From Enhydrobacter aerosaccus (GTDB lineage Bacteria; Pseudomonadota; Alphaproteobacteria; Reyranellales; Reyranellaceae): a stretch of 64,000 nt of DNA. The notes under the pieces were generated by a model. The model did no database searches and was not told the DNA's origin. It saw nothing but the letters and a program-made list of their open reading frames with translations. The position numbers and the translations under genes were made by a program. Location of the stretch: contig NZ_FUWJ01000009.1 of the NCBI RefSeq assembly GCF_900167455.1, forward strand, positions 1 to 64,000. Reading direction: 5' to 3'. Below are positions 17,833 through 26,266 of this stretch, piece by piece; positions within the stretch are counted from its first letter, which is position 1, and every line of letters begins with the position of its first letter.

Positions 17833-19908
17833 ATGGACAACAAAGCGTCAGGCCTCTCCCGACCTGACGTCGCGCGGCCCGGCGCAAGCCGATGGCTGCC
17901 GGCCATTTGGGCACTGACTCGCAAGATTCTCTTCGGCCTGCGCCTCTGGATCGCGGTCTGTCTCGCACTCTACGTCGCCTTCCGGCTCGAGCTCGACAAT
18001 GCCTATTGGGCCGGTGCCTCGGCGGCGATCGTCTGCCAGCCAAGCGTCGGCGCGTCGCTGCGCCGGGGAGCCGCCCGTCTGGTCGGCACGGTCGTCGGCG
18101 CCGCCGCGGTCGTCGCGCTCACGGCATGCTTCGCGCAGGATCGTGCGGCTTTCCTCCTCGGCATGGCGATCTGGGCCGGCGCCTGTGCCTTTACGGCCAA
18201 CCTTCTCAGGGATTCCGCATCATATGGGGCCGCGCTTGCCGGTTTCACGGCCGTGATCGTTGCCGGAGACGAACTGGGAGCCACTGGTGGGCCCGGCGGC
18301 GACGTCTTCATTCTGGCAGTCACCCGCGCCAGCGAGATTTGCATCGGCATCGTCTGTGCGACCGTCGTCCTGGCCGGCACGGATCTGGGGGATGCGCGCC
18401 GCCGGCTCGCGTCCGAACTCGCCGCGCTTGCGGGCGACATCAGCCATCGCTTCGGCCGTTCACTGGCCCGGGCCGGTGCGGAGGAGGGGGATGCCCGACC
18501 CGCCCGACACGCCTTGGCGACGAGGATAGTGGCGCTCAGTCCCCTCGTCGATGAAGCCCTCGGAGAAGTCTCTGATCTTCGTCACCGTGTCGCCGCCCTG
18601 CGCGCGGCGACGGATGGCCTGGTCGAGGCCTTGTCCGGCTGGAGAACGGCCGCTAACTGCCTGAAGGAACTGCAGGAGGAAGATCGACGCGAGGCGGAGG
18701 CCATCTTCCGGCTGTATCCGGCAGCCCTTCGATTGCCGCTGGCCAACTCGCTCTGGACCGGACAGTCCGGCAGCCTGATCGGCATTTGCCGTGGCGCCGT
18801 TCGCGCCTTGGTCGTCCTACCGGTCCGCACGCCCTCCTTGCGTCTGTTGGCGGATGGTACCGCCCAGGCGTTGCGCGGCCTCTCGCAAACCGCTTCCGGC
18901 TTGACGGCGCTCGTCGATCCGACGCGTGCCGTTTCATATCGGCGCCGTCTGCATTGGTACCGGCCGGATCTCTTGCCGGCCGCCATCGCCGCGGTTCGCG
19001 TGCTTGTGACGATAGTTGCCCTTGAGCTGTTCTGGGTCGTCACCGCCTGGCCGAGCGGCGCCTGGGCCATGAGTTTTGCGGCAATCGGTGTCATCCTGTT
19101 TTCGCCGCGAGAAGCCCAGGCTTATTCCGAAGCCCGGGCCTTCACCATCGGCCTCGCCCTCGCCGCCGCTGTGGCGGCGATCGTGCGGTTTGCAATCTTG
19201 CCGGGCATGGAAAGCTTCGCCGGGCTTTCACTCGTGATCGGCGGTGTCCTGGTGCCCGTGGGCATCCTATCCCTGCAGCCGTGGCAGACGTCGGTCTTCA
19301 AGTCGTTCGCGATATTCTTCTGCATGCTTCTGGCGCCGGCCAACCTGATGACGTTTGATACCGTCCAGTACTACAACCAGGGGCTAGCGGTCGTCGTCGG
19401 CATGGGATCCGCCGCCATCGGCTTCCTGCTGATTCCGCCTTTGTCACCAGCGGCACGGGCTTCGCGCATCCTCGAAATGACGCTGCGGGATTTCCGGCGT
19501 CTGGCGGCGGGCCGTCAGTGCGACTGCCTTCGTGATTGGGAGAGCCGGCTGTATCGTCGGCTGGCGGATATGCCTGCCGCGGTCGACGCCGAGCCCCTCG
19601 CTCGCTTCGTCGCAATGCTGTCGATGGGCTCTACCATCATCCGGCTTCGGCTGCTGGCGCGCCGGTTCAAGATGGAAGCCGAGATCGATACGGCATTTTC
19701 CGCTGTTGCAGAGGGTAAGAGCGCAACGGCGATATCGCACCTGGCCACAATGGAACGCGAGTTGCGCCAGAGTTCAAAGGGCGAGGCGGACGGAACAGCT
19801 ATCGCGCGAGCTTGCGGCGCGATCCATGCAGCATTGCACACGCTAACCCGGTACGGGGACTACTTCGACGGGTTGGAGTCAGTCGCGGTCTTGGAGCATC
19901 GTGCGTAG
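17833..19908 (+). CDS. FUSC-family inner-membrane exporter (AaeB-like)
   Basis: A 691-residue protein with the duplicated FUSC layout: a first membrane block (WIAVCLALYVAFRLELDNAYW then AGASAAIVCQPSVGASLRR), a cytoplasmic helical stretch (about 190-380), a second membrane block (LVTIVALELFWVVTAWPSGA onward, about 385-530) and a C-terminal soluble part. AaeB-type pumps extrude aromatic carboxylic acids with an HlyD partner. The matching DUF1656 and HlyD genes are at 11867-13005, so this looks like an AaeXAB system split by ydeP-like and cydAB genes. Confidence 0.9.
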   Translation: MDNKASGLSRPDVARPGASRWLPAIWALTRKILFGLRLWIAVCLALYVAFRLELDNAYWAGASAAIVCQPSVGASLRRGAARLVGTVVGAAAVVALTACFAQDRAAFLLGMAIWAGACAFTANLLRDSASYGAALAGFTAVIVAGDELGATGGPGGDVFILAVTRASEICIGIVCATVVLAGTDLGDARRRLASELAALAGDISHRFGRSLARAGAEEGDARPARHALATRIVALSPLVDEALGEVSDLRHRVAALRAATDGLVEALSGWRTAANCLKELQEEDRREAEAIFRLYPAALRLPLANSLWTGQSGSLIGICRGAVRALVVLPVRTPSLRLLADGTAQALRGLSQTASGLTALVDPTRAVSYRRRLHWYRPDLLPAAIAAVRVLVTIVALELFWVVTAWPSGAWAMSFAAIGVILFSPREAQAYSEARAFTIGLALAAAVAAIVRFAILPGMESFAGLSLVIGGVLVPVGILSLQPWQTSVFKSFAIFFCMLLAPANLMTFDTVQYYNQGLAVVVGMGSAAIGFLLIPPLSPAARASRILEMTLRDFRRLAAGRQCDCLRDWESRLYRRLADMPAAVDAEPLARFVAMLSMGSTIIRLRLLARRFKMEAEIDTAFSAVAEGKSATAISHLATMERELRQSSKGEADGTAIARACGAIHAALHTLTRYGDYFDGLESVAVLEHRA

Positions 19909-20471
19909 GGAGATGGTAATCGACTGAGAGGCGCGGCGCCTGGTAAGGTAAAAGACGGGTTCAGAGCGTGAACCAAAGGATAGGCCTCCGAGCCGGGCGC
20001 AGCGCGCCAATCAAGGATGCCGCCTGTCTTCATCTAGTTGATCTACAGGCTGATGAGGCGATGCGCCGGAATGACACACCGCTGTCGAAGACCGCCCTCG
20101 CAAGCAGGAGGCCAGTAGCGAGAGGGCGATTGGACACGAACGCGCGCAAACGACTGAATGACGCCATCGATGTTCCCACCACTTCGAGACAAGCGCGCAG
20201 GCTCAGTACAAAAGTTGGGATTATACTGAGTTGGTGGGCTCAGTGTGCAATCACTCCTTTGCACGGAGTTTGGCGATTGGCCGTGCACAATGGAGACTGA
20301 TGCTGGAAGCAGGAAAATGCCATCAGTCAGAAGCTGCGTAGGCTGCTTCCGATGCGTAGGCACGCGACTTCACCGAAGAAAGGCCACGTGCTAGTGACAC
20401 GCAGCCCGCTGATGTCGATCGCGCCTGTTGTTGTTGCCGATCCGGCCGCGGCGCAAACCTAGGGGAAACTC
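19909..20471. other. Intergenic region without a supported gene
   Basis: 563 bp between the FUSC and FKBP genes. Possible short reading frames on both strands have no recognisable motif, start signal or protein-like composition. The segment is less GC-rich than its neighbours and may be decayed mobile DNA, but no element could be named. An AGGGGAAA at the right end is the ribosome-binding site of the FKBP gene. Confidence 0.5.
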
Positions 20472-20819
20472 ATGACGACCGAGACCGGCTTGAAAATCAT
20501 CGATACCACCGTTGGGACGGGCGCGAGCCCCAAGACCGGACAGACCTGCGTCATGCACTACACCGGTTGGCTGTCCGAAGGAGGCAACAAAGGTCGGAAA
20601 TTCGATTCGTCCGTCGACCGTGGCTCGCCCTTTGAATTTCCCATCGGCATGAAGCACGTCATTGGCGGCTGGGACGAGGGTGTCGCGTCCATGAAAGTCG
20701 GCGGCAAGCGAACCTTGATCATTCCGCCGGAGCTCGGCTATGGGGCACGCGGCGCCGGCGGGGTAATCCCTCCCAATGCGACTCTGATTTTCGACGTCGA
20801 GCTTTTAGCGATCAAATAG
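20472..20819 (+). CDS. FKBP-type peptidyl-prolyl cis-trans isomerase
   Basis: A 115-residue single-domain FKBP. Active-site motifs are VMHYTGWLSEG, KFDSSVDRGSPFEFPIG, GWDEGVASM and the loop IPPELGYGARGAGGVIPPNA, ending LIFDVELLAIK. It catalyses proline isomerisation in protein folding. No signal peptide is seen, so it is cytosolic. It is preceded by AGGGGAAA six bases before the ATG and stands alone. Confidence 0.96.
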   Translation: MTTETGLKIIDTTVGTGASPKTGQTCVMHYTGWLSEGGNKGRKFDSSVDRGSPFEFPIGMKHVIGGWDEGVASMKVGGKRTLIIPPELGYGARGAGGVIPPNATLIFDVELLAIK

Positions 20820-20886
20820 GCACTGCCGAGGGATCGTTCGCGTAGAGCAGTCGCCGGCGCATGGTGGTGGTTTTAGGCGCGAAAAA

Positions 20887-20901
20887 GCCCGGAAATCGGG
20901 C
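20887..20901 (-). terminator. Candidate minus-strand terminator hairpin
   Basis: GCCCG-GAAAT-CGGGC forms a perfect 5-bp stem. On the minus strand it is followed directly by TTTTT (complement of 20882-20886), the pattern of an intrinsic terminator, though the stem is short. The nearest minus-strand gene ends 580 bp to the right, so its use is uncertain. Confidence 0.4.
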
Positions 20902-20919
20902 CTCATTTGCGACGCCTGC

Positions 20920-20946
20920 GAGCCCGGAGAGAAAGTTCCCGGGCTC
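20920..20946. repeat. Perfect 8-bp inverted repeat
   Basis: GAGCCCGG (20920-20927) pairs with CCGGGCTC (20939-20946) around an 11-base loop. No T-run follows on either strand, so it is not a standard intrinsic terminator. It may contribute to a factor-dependent end or be a remnant. Confidence 0.5.
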
Positions 20947-21484
20947 CGTCGCGGATCGATCGGGATTCGAACTGGAAGTGGCTGATAGGCGGACCTAGCG
21001 TGAATATTCGGATGATTTTGCGCCTGTATGTCGAACGACTCCGAGGGCTTGAATCGTCTACTCGTTATTGGCGAAGAATAAGCCGTTGGCCTTTCTGTTG
21101 GCCTCGTGGGCTTTCCTGCTGATAAACTATCGAATAAAATCAGTTAGTTACGAGGAATTCGCGATTCCGCCCCTGGCACCATTCCTCGGCTTTTGCAAAA
21201 GATTGACGCAAAGAGGGACACTCACTGGAGCGCTCAATCTGGCGCCGACGCCCTAAGATCGGCGAGCTTCCGATAGTCCGTTCTGGCAGCATTTCCCAAG
21301 AACGCCGCTGAACCCGTAGGGCCTCCCCGAAATGGTCCCGTCAGCACAGCTGTTGGGATGTGCTGTCATTGCTCGGGCAACTGTCAGGAAAACTCCAACA
21401 AGATCGTGCTAACTATACTTGCTTCCAAGTGTCGGTTGGAGCCGCTCGCCACTCCTAACGTCGAGAGAGCCCTCTCGTAAGATG

Positions 21485-21796
21485 TCAGGGCGAAGTTGCC
21501 GAAGGCTTGGCGGTAAGGCGCTCCATATCTGCAAGCACAGCCGCGACCAGCGCGCGTCCGCGGGTGTCCTCGGTGGTAAGGGTGGCCGCGTAAAGGCGAA
21601 GAACGTAACGCACTTTCTCCGCCGCTTCGTCCCAATCTACCGAAGGGGCGGCGATCAGTTGAGCTTCCAACTCCTCCTGACGAACGCGCAAGGCCTCTTC
21701 GTTAGCCTCGACTTCTGCCAGCAGGCGACGCAGGTCAGTCGCTTTCTGCGCCTGCATGCCGCGATGTCGGTCCAATTCTATGGGCTTGTCCGTCAT
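21485..21796 (-). CDS. Conserved hypothetical, small helical/coiled-coil protein
   Basis: A 103-residue product beginning MTDKPIELDRHRGMQAQKAT. The first 50 residues are strongly helical with heptad-like Leu/Glu/Arg spacing (ATDLRRLLAEVEANEEALR), and the second half is helical too. Proteins of this look are common hypotheticals in alphaproteobacteria, but I know no function. The chosen ATG lies 14 bp after the stop of the minus-strand gene 21810-22121. A longer in-frame start would overlap that gene. Confidence 0.72.
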   Translation of the reverse strand: MTDKPIELDRHRGMQAQKATDLRRLLAEVEANEEALRVRQEELEAQLIAAPSVDWDEAAEKVRYVLRLYAATLTTEDTRGRALVAAVLADMERLTAKPSATSP

Positions 21797-21809
21797 GTCC
21801 TGGGGCTCT

Positions 21810-22121
21810 TCAATTGACCGCCGTCTCATCGATCTGGATCTCGCTGTCGCCCAAGCTGCTATCCAGCACAAGCTCTACGTCCCACAAGATGATTCCGGTC
21901 GGACCGTCCGCCTTTGCGGCGGCTTCCTCGCAGGCAGCGGGAAGGGTGAGCAGCGCGACAACGCCTCCCATCGCAACCTCTCGGCCAAGTTCCCTCAACG
22001 TGTCGCCATTCATCCTCGCGCAGAATCGAATGGCTGCCGTCGCGGCGCTTGCATCATCGCGTGCCGCATAGAACAGACGCTGAAAGGTATCGAGCGTCGA
22101 ACGGGGTAAATGGTAGGACAA
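21810..22121 (-). CDS. Hypothetical protein, 103 residues
   Basis: ATG-started product MSYHLPRSTLDTFQRLFYAA and onward, with an alpha-helical first half (ARDDASAATAAIRFCARMNG) and an acidic C-terminus rich in beta-forming residues (GIILWDVELVLDSSLGDSE). The composition is protein-like and the gene is tightly placed between two other small minus-strand genes, which supports its reality. No family was recognised. Confidence 0.6.
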   Translation of the reverse strand: MSYHLPRSTLDTFQRLFYAARDDASAATAAIRFCARMNGDTLRELGREVAMGGVVALLTLPAACEEAAAKADGPTGIILWDVELVLDSSLGDSEIQIDETAVN

Positions 22122-22124
22122 GGT

Positions 22125-22235
22125 CTACGTCGGGGTGCGCAGGAGTGCATAGGCGACGATCATCGCCGCCAGAAATAGCGGGAAGAGGACGGGCGGAACG
22201 AGCCAGTCCTTCCATACAAAGCGAGGTTTGGACAT
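22125..22235 (-). CDS. Very small single-pass membrane protein (36 residues)
   Basis: A 36-residue frame starting MSKPRFVWKDWLVPPVLFP, with a hydrophobic segment LFPLFLAAMIVAYALL and a short RTPT tail. It has the positive-inside pattern of a single-span membrane peptide. Its ATG touches the TAG of the lipoprotein-like frame upstream (TAGATG), and its stop lies 3 bp before the start of the 103-residue gene. Such packing argues for a translationally coupled operon. No homologue is recognised. Confidence 0.55.
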   Translation of the reverse strand: MSKPRFVWKDWLVPPVLFPLFLAAMIVAYALLRTPT

Positions 22236-22461
22236 CTAGCGGCTTTCTAGCGCGTCGGCGGCTTGTGCGGCCTCGAGCTCGTTGGGATCGACGGGGACGA
22301 CTGCACGCGCCTTGCCGGGAGGCAAATTAGCAGGCAGGAAAAGCAGCGTCCGCACGGGCTGACAGGCAGCGAATGACAGGCCCGCAATCAGAAGTGGCGG
22401 CCCTTGACGACGGCGCGCCCCAGGCGGCGTTGATGGTCGCCGTCGACGGCTGGTCGGTCAT
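22236..22461 (-). pseudogene. Probable small lipoprotein gene with frame disruption
   Basis: Two frames must be joined. An ATG at 22461 starts MTDQPSTATINAAWGAPSS in one frame. About 60 bases on, a second frame reads PPLLIAGLSFAACQPVR with a clear lipobox (LSFAAC), then a Pro/Ala-rich tail ending ADALESR and a TAG at 22236-22238. The lipobox frame has no usable ATG/GTG/TTG start. Either a single-base indel broke the gene or the start is non-standard. The lipobox and tight junction with the next gene suggest a recently functional lipoprotein. Confidence 0.4.
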
Positions 22462-22586
22462 GAGAAAATCCTTATGGTTATTGGTGAGCGGCCACCGGAC
22501 CGAACATCGGACCTGTGCCGCTAACCGACAGATGGTGCTGCGAACGGCCGAATATCAGGGGATGCTGACGGGATATATTTGCGCGG

Positions 22587-23498
22587 ATGTCACCCTTTAA
22601 GTTGGACATCGAGGCAAATGACGCGCCGATATCCACGATGGTCGTTCTCACCATCCGACACAAGACACGCTACAGCTACCGCTTGCCGGTGTGGCTAGGG
22701 CCGCATCGTCTCATGCTGCGGCCGCGCGAGAACCGGGAGGTTCGCCTACTGTCGAGCAGTATCGAGGTCACGCCGCCGGCGATCCTCACTTGGAGCAACG
22801 ACGTGTTCGGCAACGCGGTCGCAAGCGCGAGCTTCGACGCGCCCGCCGACGCACTCGTAATCGATAGCACCGCGGTGGTTGAACTCGCAGCGGAGCGTTG
22901 GCCGGCGTTCGACGTGGCGGCGTCGGCAGTGCGCTACCCGTTCTCGTATTCGAGTGATGAGATCGTCGATCTCGGGCCACTCGCGCAGCCGCAATATGTC
23001 GATAAGGCCGGGCGGCTTGCCGAATGGGCGGTCGCCTTCGTTCGCGGCAGCGAGACCGACACGCTGGCGTTGCTCAAGGACTTGGTGGTGGGGACGGCGG
23101 CTCAGATCCGCTACCAGAGTCGGGAGGAGGAAGGCACTCAGTCGCCCCGCCAGACGCTCGATCGCGGTTGGGGTTCTTGCCGCGACTTCGCGGTGCTGTT
23201 TGCCGAGGCGGCACGAAGCCTGGGCTTCGGGGCGCGTCTCGTTTCAGGCTATCTCTACAATCCCGATCCGCAATTCCGGAACGCCGCGGGCTCGACCCAT
23301 GCCTGGGCGGAAATCTACCTACCGGGTCCGGGTTGGGTTACGTTCGATCCAACCCATCGTGCCCTGGGTGGCTTCAACCTGATCCCGGTCGCGGTGGGCC
23401 GCAGCATTGCCCAGGCGATGCCGGTGGCTGGCACATTCTTCGGGATGACCGACGCATATCTGGGTATGTCCGTCGAAGTCGAGGTGACGGCGCAATAG
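22587..23498 (+). CDS. Transglutaminase-like cysteine peptidase family protein
   Basis: A 303-residue protein with an N-terminal beta domain (about 20-110: IRHKTRYSYRLPVWLGPHRL) and a transglutaminase core carrying the triad Cys198 (GWGSCRDFAVLF), His238 (STHAWAEIYLPG) and Asp254 (FDPTHR). Bacterial members are mostly cytosolic proteases or amidases of unknown target, often beside circularly permuted ATP-grasp or DUF403 genes, which are absent here. ATG 22587 opens the frame; ATG 22638 (MVVLTIRHKT) matches the usual family N-terminus and may be the true start. Confidence 0.9.
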   Translation: MSPFKLDIEANDAPISTMVVLTIRHKTRYSYRLPVWLGPHRLMLRPRENREVRLLSSSIEVTPPAILTWSNDVFGNAVASASFDAPADALVIDSTAVVELAAERWPAFDVAASAVRYPFSYSSDEIVDLGPLAQPQYVDKAGRLAEWAVAFVRGSETDTLALLKDLVVGTAAQIRYQSREEEGTQSPRQTLDRGWGSCRDFAVLFAEAARSLGFGARLVSGYLYNPDPQFRNAAGSTHAWAEIYLPGPGWVTFDPTHRALGGFNLIPVAVGRSIAQAMPVAGTFFGMTDAYLGMSVEVEVTAQ

Positions 23499-23570
23499 GC
23501 GGCCGGCCCAGTCTGGATAAATGGCGTGGCAAATCATAGTGCCCGGCAACGATCGGGCAGGCCCGGACGC

Positions 23571-24188
23571 TCAACGCCGGTTGGCGACGGTCGGCGTCAG
23601 GGTGGCGAGGACGCCGTCGGCGGTCTGGAGATGATCCAGGATTGTCGGCAGCAGCTCCGCCGCGAGGCCCTTGAGCTCCTTGTCCTGGCCCGAACCGATC
23701 TCGTATTCCAGCAACTGCGCCATCACCTGATGGTCGGCGATCTGGCTGTCGACATAGGCTCGGTCGAAGGCCGCGCCTTGCAGCTTGGAAAGCCGGTCGT
23801 GAAGGGCCTGATGGTCGGGATCGAGGCCTTGCATCGGCGGAAGCCCGGCATTGTGCGCGAAGGTCGCGATCCGCTTGTTCGCCTCCTGATGCTCGCGAGT
23901 CATGCGTTCGGCGAACTGCTTCACGGCCGTGTCGCGGCTCATCCGTTCGGCAAGCTGGGCGAATTCCACCTCGGCGTTGGCGCCCTTTGTTGCAAGCTCC
24001 AGAAAGGTACGATCGGCCTGATTGAACTGACGCGGTGCCGGCATTCCGGCCGTCGCTTCGCGGGTGCCGGCTGGTGTGCCCGCCGGATTGCCTTGTCCGG
24101 GCCCTCGCGGCGACGCGGTCTGCGCGGCGGCGGTCGATAGCACGGCGACGACCGCGACCAATGACATCGGAACGAGGCGCAACATCAT
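23571..24188 (-). CDS. DUF4142-domain exported protein
   Basis: A 205-residue product with a signal peptide (LVPMSLVAVVAVLSTAAAQT), a low-complexity Gly/Pro/Thr linker, and a ferritin-like four-helix DUF4142 domain from about residue 53 (FNQADRTFLELATKGANAEV, QFAERMTREHQEAN). The family is periplasmic and its function is unknown. Start at the double ATG 24183-24188, preceded by GGGA. It lies 62 bp downstream of the di-haem cytochrome gene on the same strand. Confidence 0.87.
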   Translation of the reverse strand: MMLRLVPMSLVAVVAVLSTAAAQTASPRGPGQGNPAGTPAGTREATAGMPAPRQFNQADRTFLELATKGANAEVEFAQLAERMSRDTAVKQFAERMTREHQEANKRIATFAHNAGLPPMQGLDPDHQALHDRLSKLQGAAFDRAYVDSQIADHQVMAQLLEYEIGSGQDKELKGLAAELLPTILDHLQTADGVLATLTPTVANRR

Positions 24189-24250
24189 GCTGATCTCCCG
24201 GGATCGGCGAGGGGCAGAACGAACTGGGCCGTACCGGCTCGCATCCTTCG

Positions 24251-25645
24251 TTAAAGGGCGAGCATGTAGGCGACGAGCGACTCCTTCTCCGGCTGCGTGA
24301 GCTTGAGCCCCAGAACCAGATTGAAGAACTCGACGGTGTCCGGGAGCGTCAGCAGCCGGCCGTCGTGCATATAGGGCGGCGAATCCTTTATGCCGCGCAG
24401 CGTGAACGTCTTGATCGGGCCGTCCGGCAGCATCACCAGGCCGTTCGAGGTCTGGCCGATCTTGTAGAACCGCTCCAGGTGCAGATCGTGCATGTTGTTG
24501 TCGAGGAACGACGTCTGGGGGACGTGGCAGGCGGCGCACTGGCCCTTGCCCAGGAAGACCTGTTCCCCGGCCAGTTCCTGTTGGGTCGCCTTCGACGGGT
24601 CGAGCCGGCCGGTCGGCAGGAGCTTGGGCGCCGGCGGGAAGTCGATGATGTTCTGCATCTGCGCCATCATCGGCACCTGATCGAAACGGTCGGGTAGGTT
24701 CACACCTTTGCGCTGGGCGCTGACGTGATCGCCGTTGAAGTAGGCGGTCCGCTGCTCGAACTGGGTGAAGTCCTCGACCGATCGCAGCGATCGCTTCGAG
24801 CCGTGGATCTGCTGGTTGAACAGACCGCGAAGGCTGACCGTATCCAGCCGGAAGCGGGCGGCCTGCGGTCTCACATCGGGAGTCTGGTGGAACGCGGCAT
24901 TGGTATGGAAGTTCGCGTGGCAATCGAGGCAGGTGACGCCCAGGCTCTGGTCGGCGCTCTTGCGATCCTCGGTCTGATTGAATTCCTCCTGCGGGAACGG
25001 CGTCAGCAGGAGGCGCAGTCCCTCGAGCTGCACCGGCGTCAGAAAGCCGACCATCAGATGGTAGTAGTTCTTGATGGTCAGCAACTCGCCGCGCGATACG
25101 TCGCCGAGTTCAGGGTGGGTGGTCAGGAAGATCGGCGGCGGAAACTCGGGCGTGAAGAGATCCGGCAGGTCGAAATCGACATCGAAGCGCCTCAGGTTGC
25201 GCTGCTCCTGTCGGGCGATCTCGTCGATCTGGTTGGTCGGGAACACCTGCCCGCCAGTCGCCTGCTTGACGTGAGGCAACGGCATGAAGCCGGCCGGCAG
25301 CAATCCGCGGTTGCGGATTTCATCCGGCGTCAGGCTTGCGAGGCTGTCCCAGGTCGTGCCTTGGCGCAGCTTGACCCGGACACCATCCTGGATGCGCTTG
25401 CGTCCTCCCGACATCATCGCATTCGGCATCGGGCGATCGGAAAGGTCGAGACGTTCTTCGAGAAGCAGGCGCTGGAGCCGCATCACCTCGGCCTTTTGGG
25501 CCTCGTCGGCTGCCTTCACCTCGGCAAGCGGGGCCACCGGCAAGGGCCGGTAGCTGGCGTCCGGCGGCAGCGATTGCGCAACGGCAAGAGCTGCACCACT
25601 GCTCGCAAGAACGACCAACAGGGCCGCACGAAGATGGCGAACCAT
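24251..25645 (-). CDS. Periplasmic di-haem cytochrome c protein
   Basis: A 464-residue protein with signal peptide (LRAALLVVLASSGAALAVAQ) and two CXXCH haem sites: TCLDCHANFH mid-protein and QCAACHVPQTSF further on. The context TFTLRGIKDSPPYMHDGRLL, supplying a distal-type Met, is typical of the cytochrome c peroxidase/MauG superfamily. Long N-terminal and central regions are atypical, so a peroxidase reaction is not assured. The start at 25645 is preferred because the AGGGGGGAG run ends against the alternative ATG at 25651. DUF4142 follows. Confidence 0.85.
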   Translation of the reverse strand: MVRHLRAALLVVLASSGAALAVAQSLPPDASYRPLPVAPLAEVKAADEAQKAEVMRLQRLLLEERLDLSDRPMPNAMMSGGRKRIQDGVRVKLRQGTTWDSLASLTPDEIRNRGLLPAGFMPLPHVKQATGGQVFPTNQIDEIARQEQRNLRRFDVDFDLPDLFTPEFPPPIFLTTHPELGDVSRGELLTIKNYYHLMVGFLTPVQLEGLRLLLTPFPQEEFNQTEDRKSADQSLGVTCLDCHANFHTNAAFHQTPDVRPQAARFRLDTVSLRGLFNQQIHGSKRSLRSVEDFTQFEQRTAYFNGDHVSAQRKGVNLPDRFDQVPMMAQMQNIIDFPPAPKLLPTGRLDPSKATQQELAGEQVFLGKGQCAACHVPQTSFLDNNMHDLHLERFYKIGQTSNGLVMLPDGPIKTFTLRGIKDSPPYMHDGRLLTLPDTVEFFNLVLGLKLTQPEKESLVAYMLAL

Positions 25646-25662
25646 GACCATCTCCCCCCTTT

Positions 25663-25688
25663 GAGAGTTATCGGTGAGAGTTATCGGT
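25663..25688. repeat. Tandem 13-bp duplication upstream of the cytochrome gene
   Basis: GAGAGTTATCGGT occurs twice head-to-tail (25663-25675 and 25676-25688) just upstream of the cytochrome ribosome-binding site. It could be replication slippage in the leader or a two-site operator; nothing further supports regulation. Confidence 0.7.
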
Positions 25689-25796
25689 GCGGACTGAGCG
25701 GCGCCTCTGCCCTTAAGTTGCCATCGGTTGTGCGGGAAATGTCCACACGCAAGGCGGTGTGCGTTAGCGCACGCAGGCCGGGAATTGCCGGGCGGT

Positions 25797-26162
25797 TCAA
25801 TCGCCGCGGAAGATCGCTTCCATGTTGTTGCCGTCCGGATCGAGAACAAAGGCGGCGTAGTAGTTTGGCCACCGCAAACCCGGCCTGCCATTGTCGGTCC
25901 CACCCGCCGCCAGGGCGGCGGCGTGGAAAGCATCGACTTGGGATCTGCTTGAAGCAGCGAAGGCCGTGTGCTGCCGGACCGAGTGGGGGTGAAAGCGATC
26001 GATCCAGAAAATCGGATGATCAACGCCGTAGGCGATGCCGTCCGTTCCAACATCGTCTGGCATCTGTCTCACCCTGCGCCATCCAAGGGCGCCCAGAGCG
26101 GCGTCATAGAACAACGCGGAGCGCCGGATGTCGGCGACCCCGATGCCGGTGTGATCGATCAT
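25797..26162 (-). CDS. VOC-superfamily glyoxalase/bleomycin-resistance-like protein
   Basis: A 121-residue single-module VOC protein: MIDHTGIGVADIRRSALFYD at the start, a central HTAFAASSRSQVDAFHAAAL and the end YAAFVLDPDGNNMEAIFRGD, with the His and Glu metal-ligand positions kept. It dimerises in the family. The substrate is unknown. It stands alone on the minus strand between the SDR and cytochrome genes. Confidence 0.9.
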   Translation of the reverse strand: MIDHTGIGVADIRRSALFYDAALGALGWRRVRQMPDDVGTDGIAYGVDHPIFWIDRFHPHSVRQHTAFAASSRSQVDAFHAAALAAGGTDNGRPGLRWPNYYAAFVLDPDGNNMEAIFRGD

Positions 26163-26266
26163 CGGCTTCTCCTCGATTAGGCTTCACCTCCGACAGTTTG
26201 CCCGGCCACAGGCATGGCATCGAGGGCTTCGATTTCCACAATCCGAAGCCCTCGCGCACAATGGTC

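Larger units (their letters stand above)
20820..21484. other. Intergenic region with two GC hairpins, no supported gene
   Basis: 665 bp between the convergent FKBP gene and a small minus-strand gene. The left 130 bp hold two perfect hairpins (separate entries). The remaining sequence has no coding signature on either strand. A stretch near 20966-20980 (CGGGATTCGAACTGG) resembles the T-arm of a tRNA read on the minus strand, but no cloverleaf can be completed. Confidence 0.5.

Noticed and set aside
20043..20363. 106-codon minus-strand frame in the FUSC-FKBP gap
   Set aside because: No ribosome-binding site and no motif; the segment looks non-coding or decayed.
20960..21000. tRNA-like T-arm (CGGGATTCGAACTGG, minus strand)
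   Set aside because: Flanking stems do not pair well and no acceptor, anticodon or D arm can be drawn; at most a decayed fragment.
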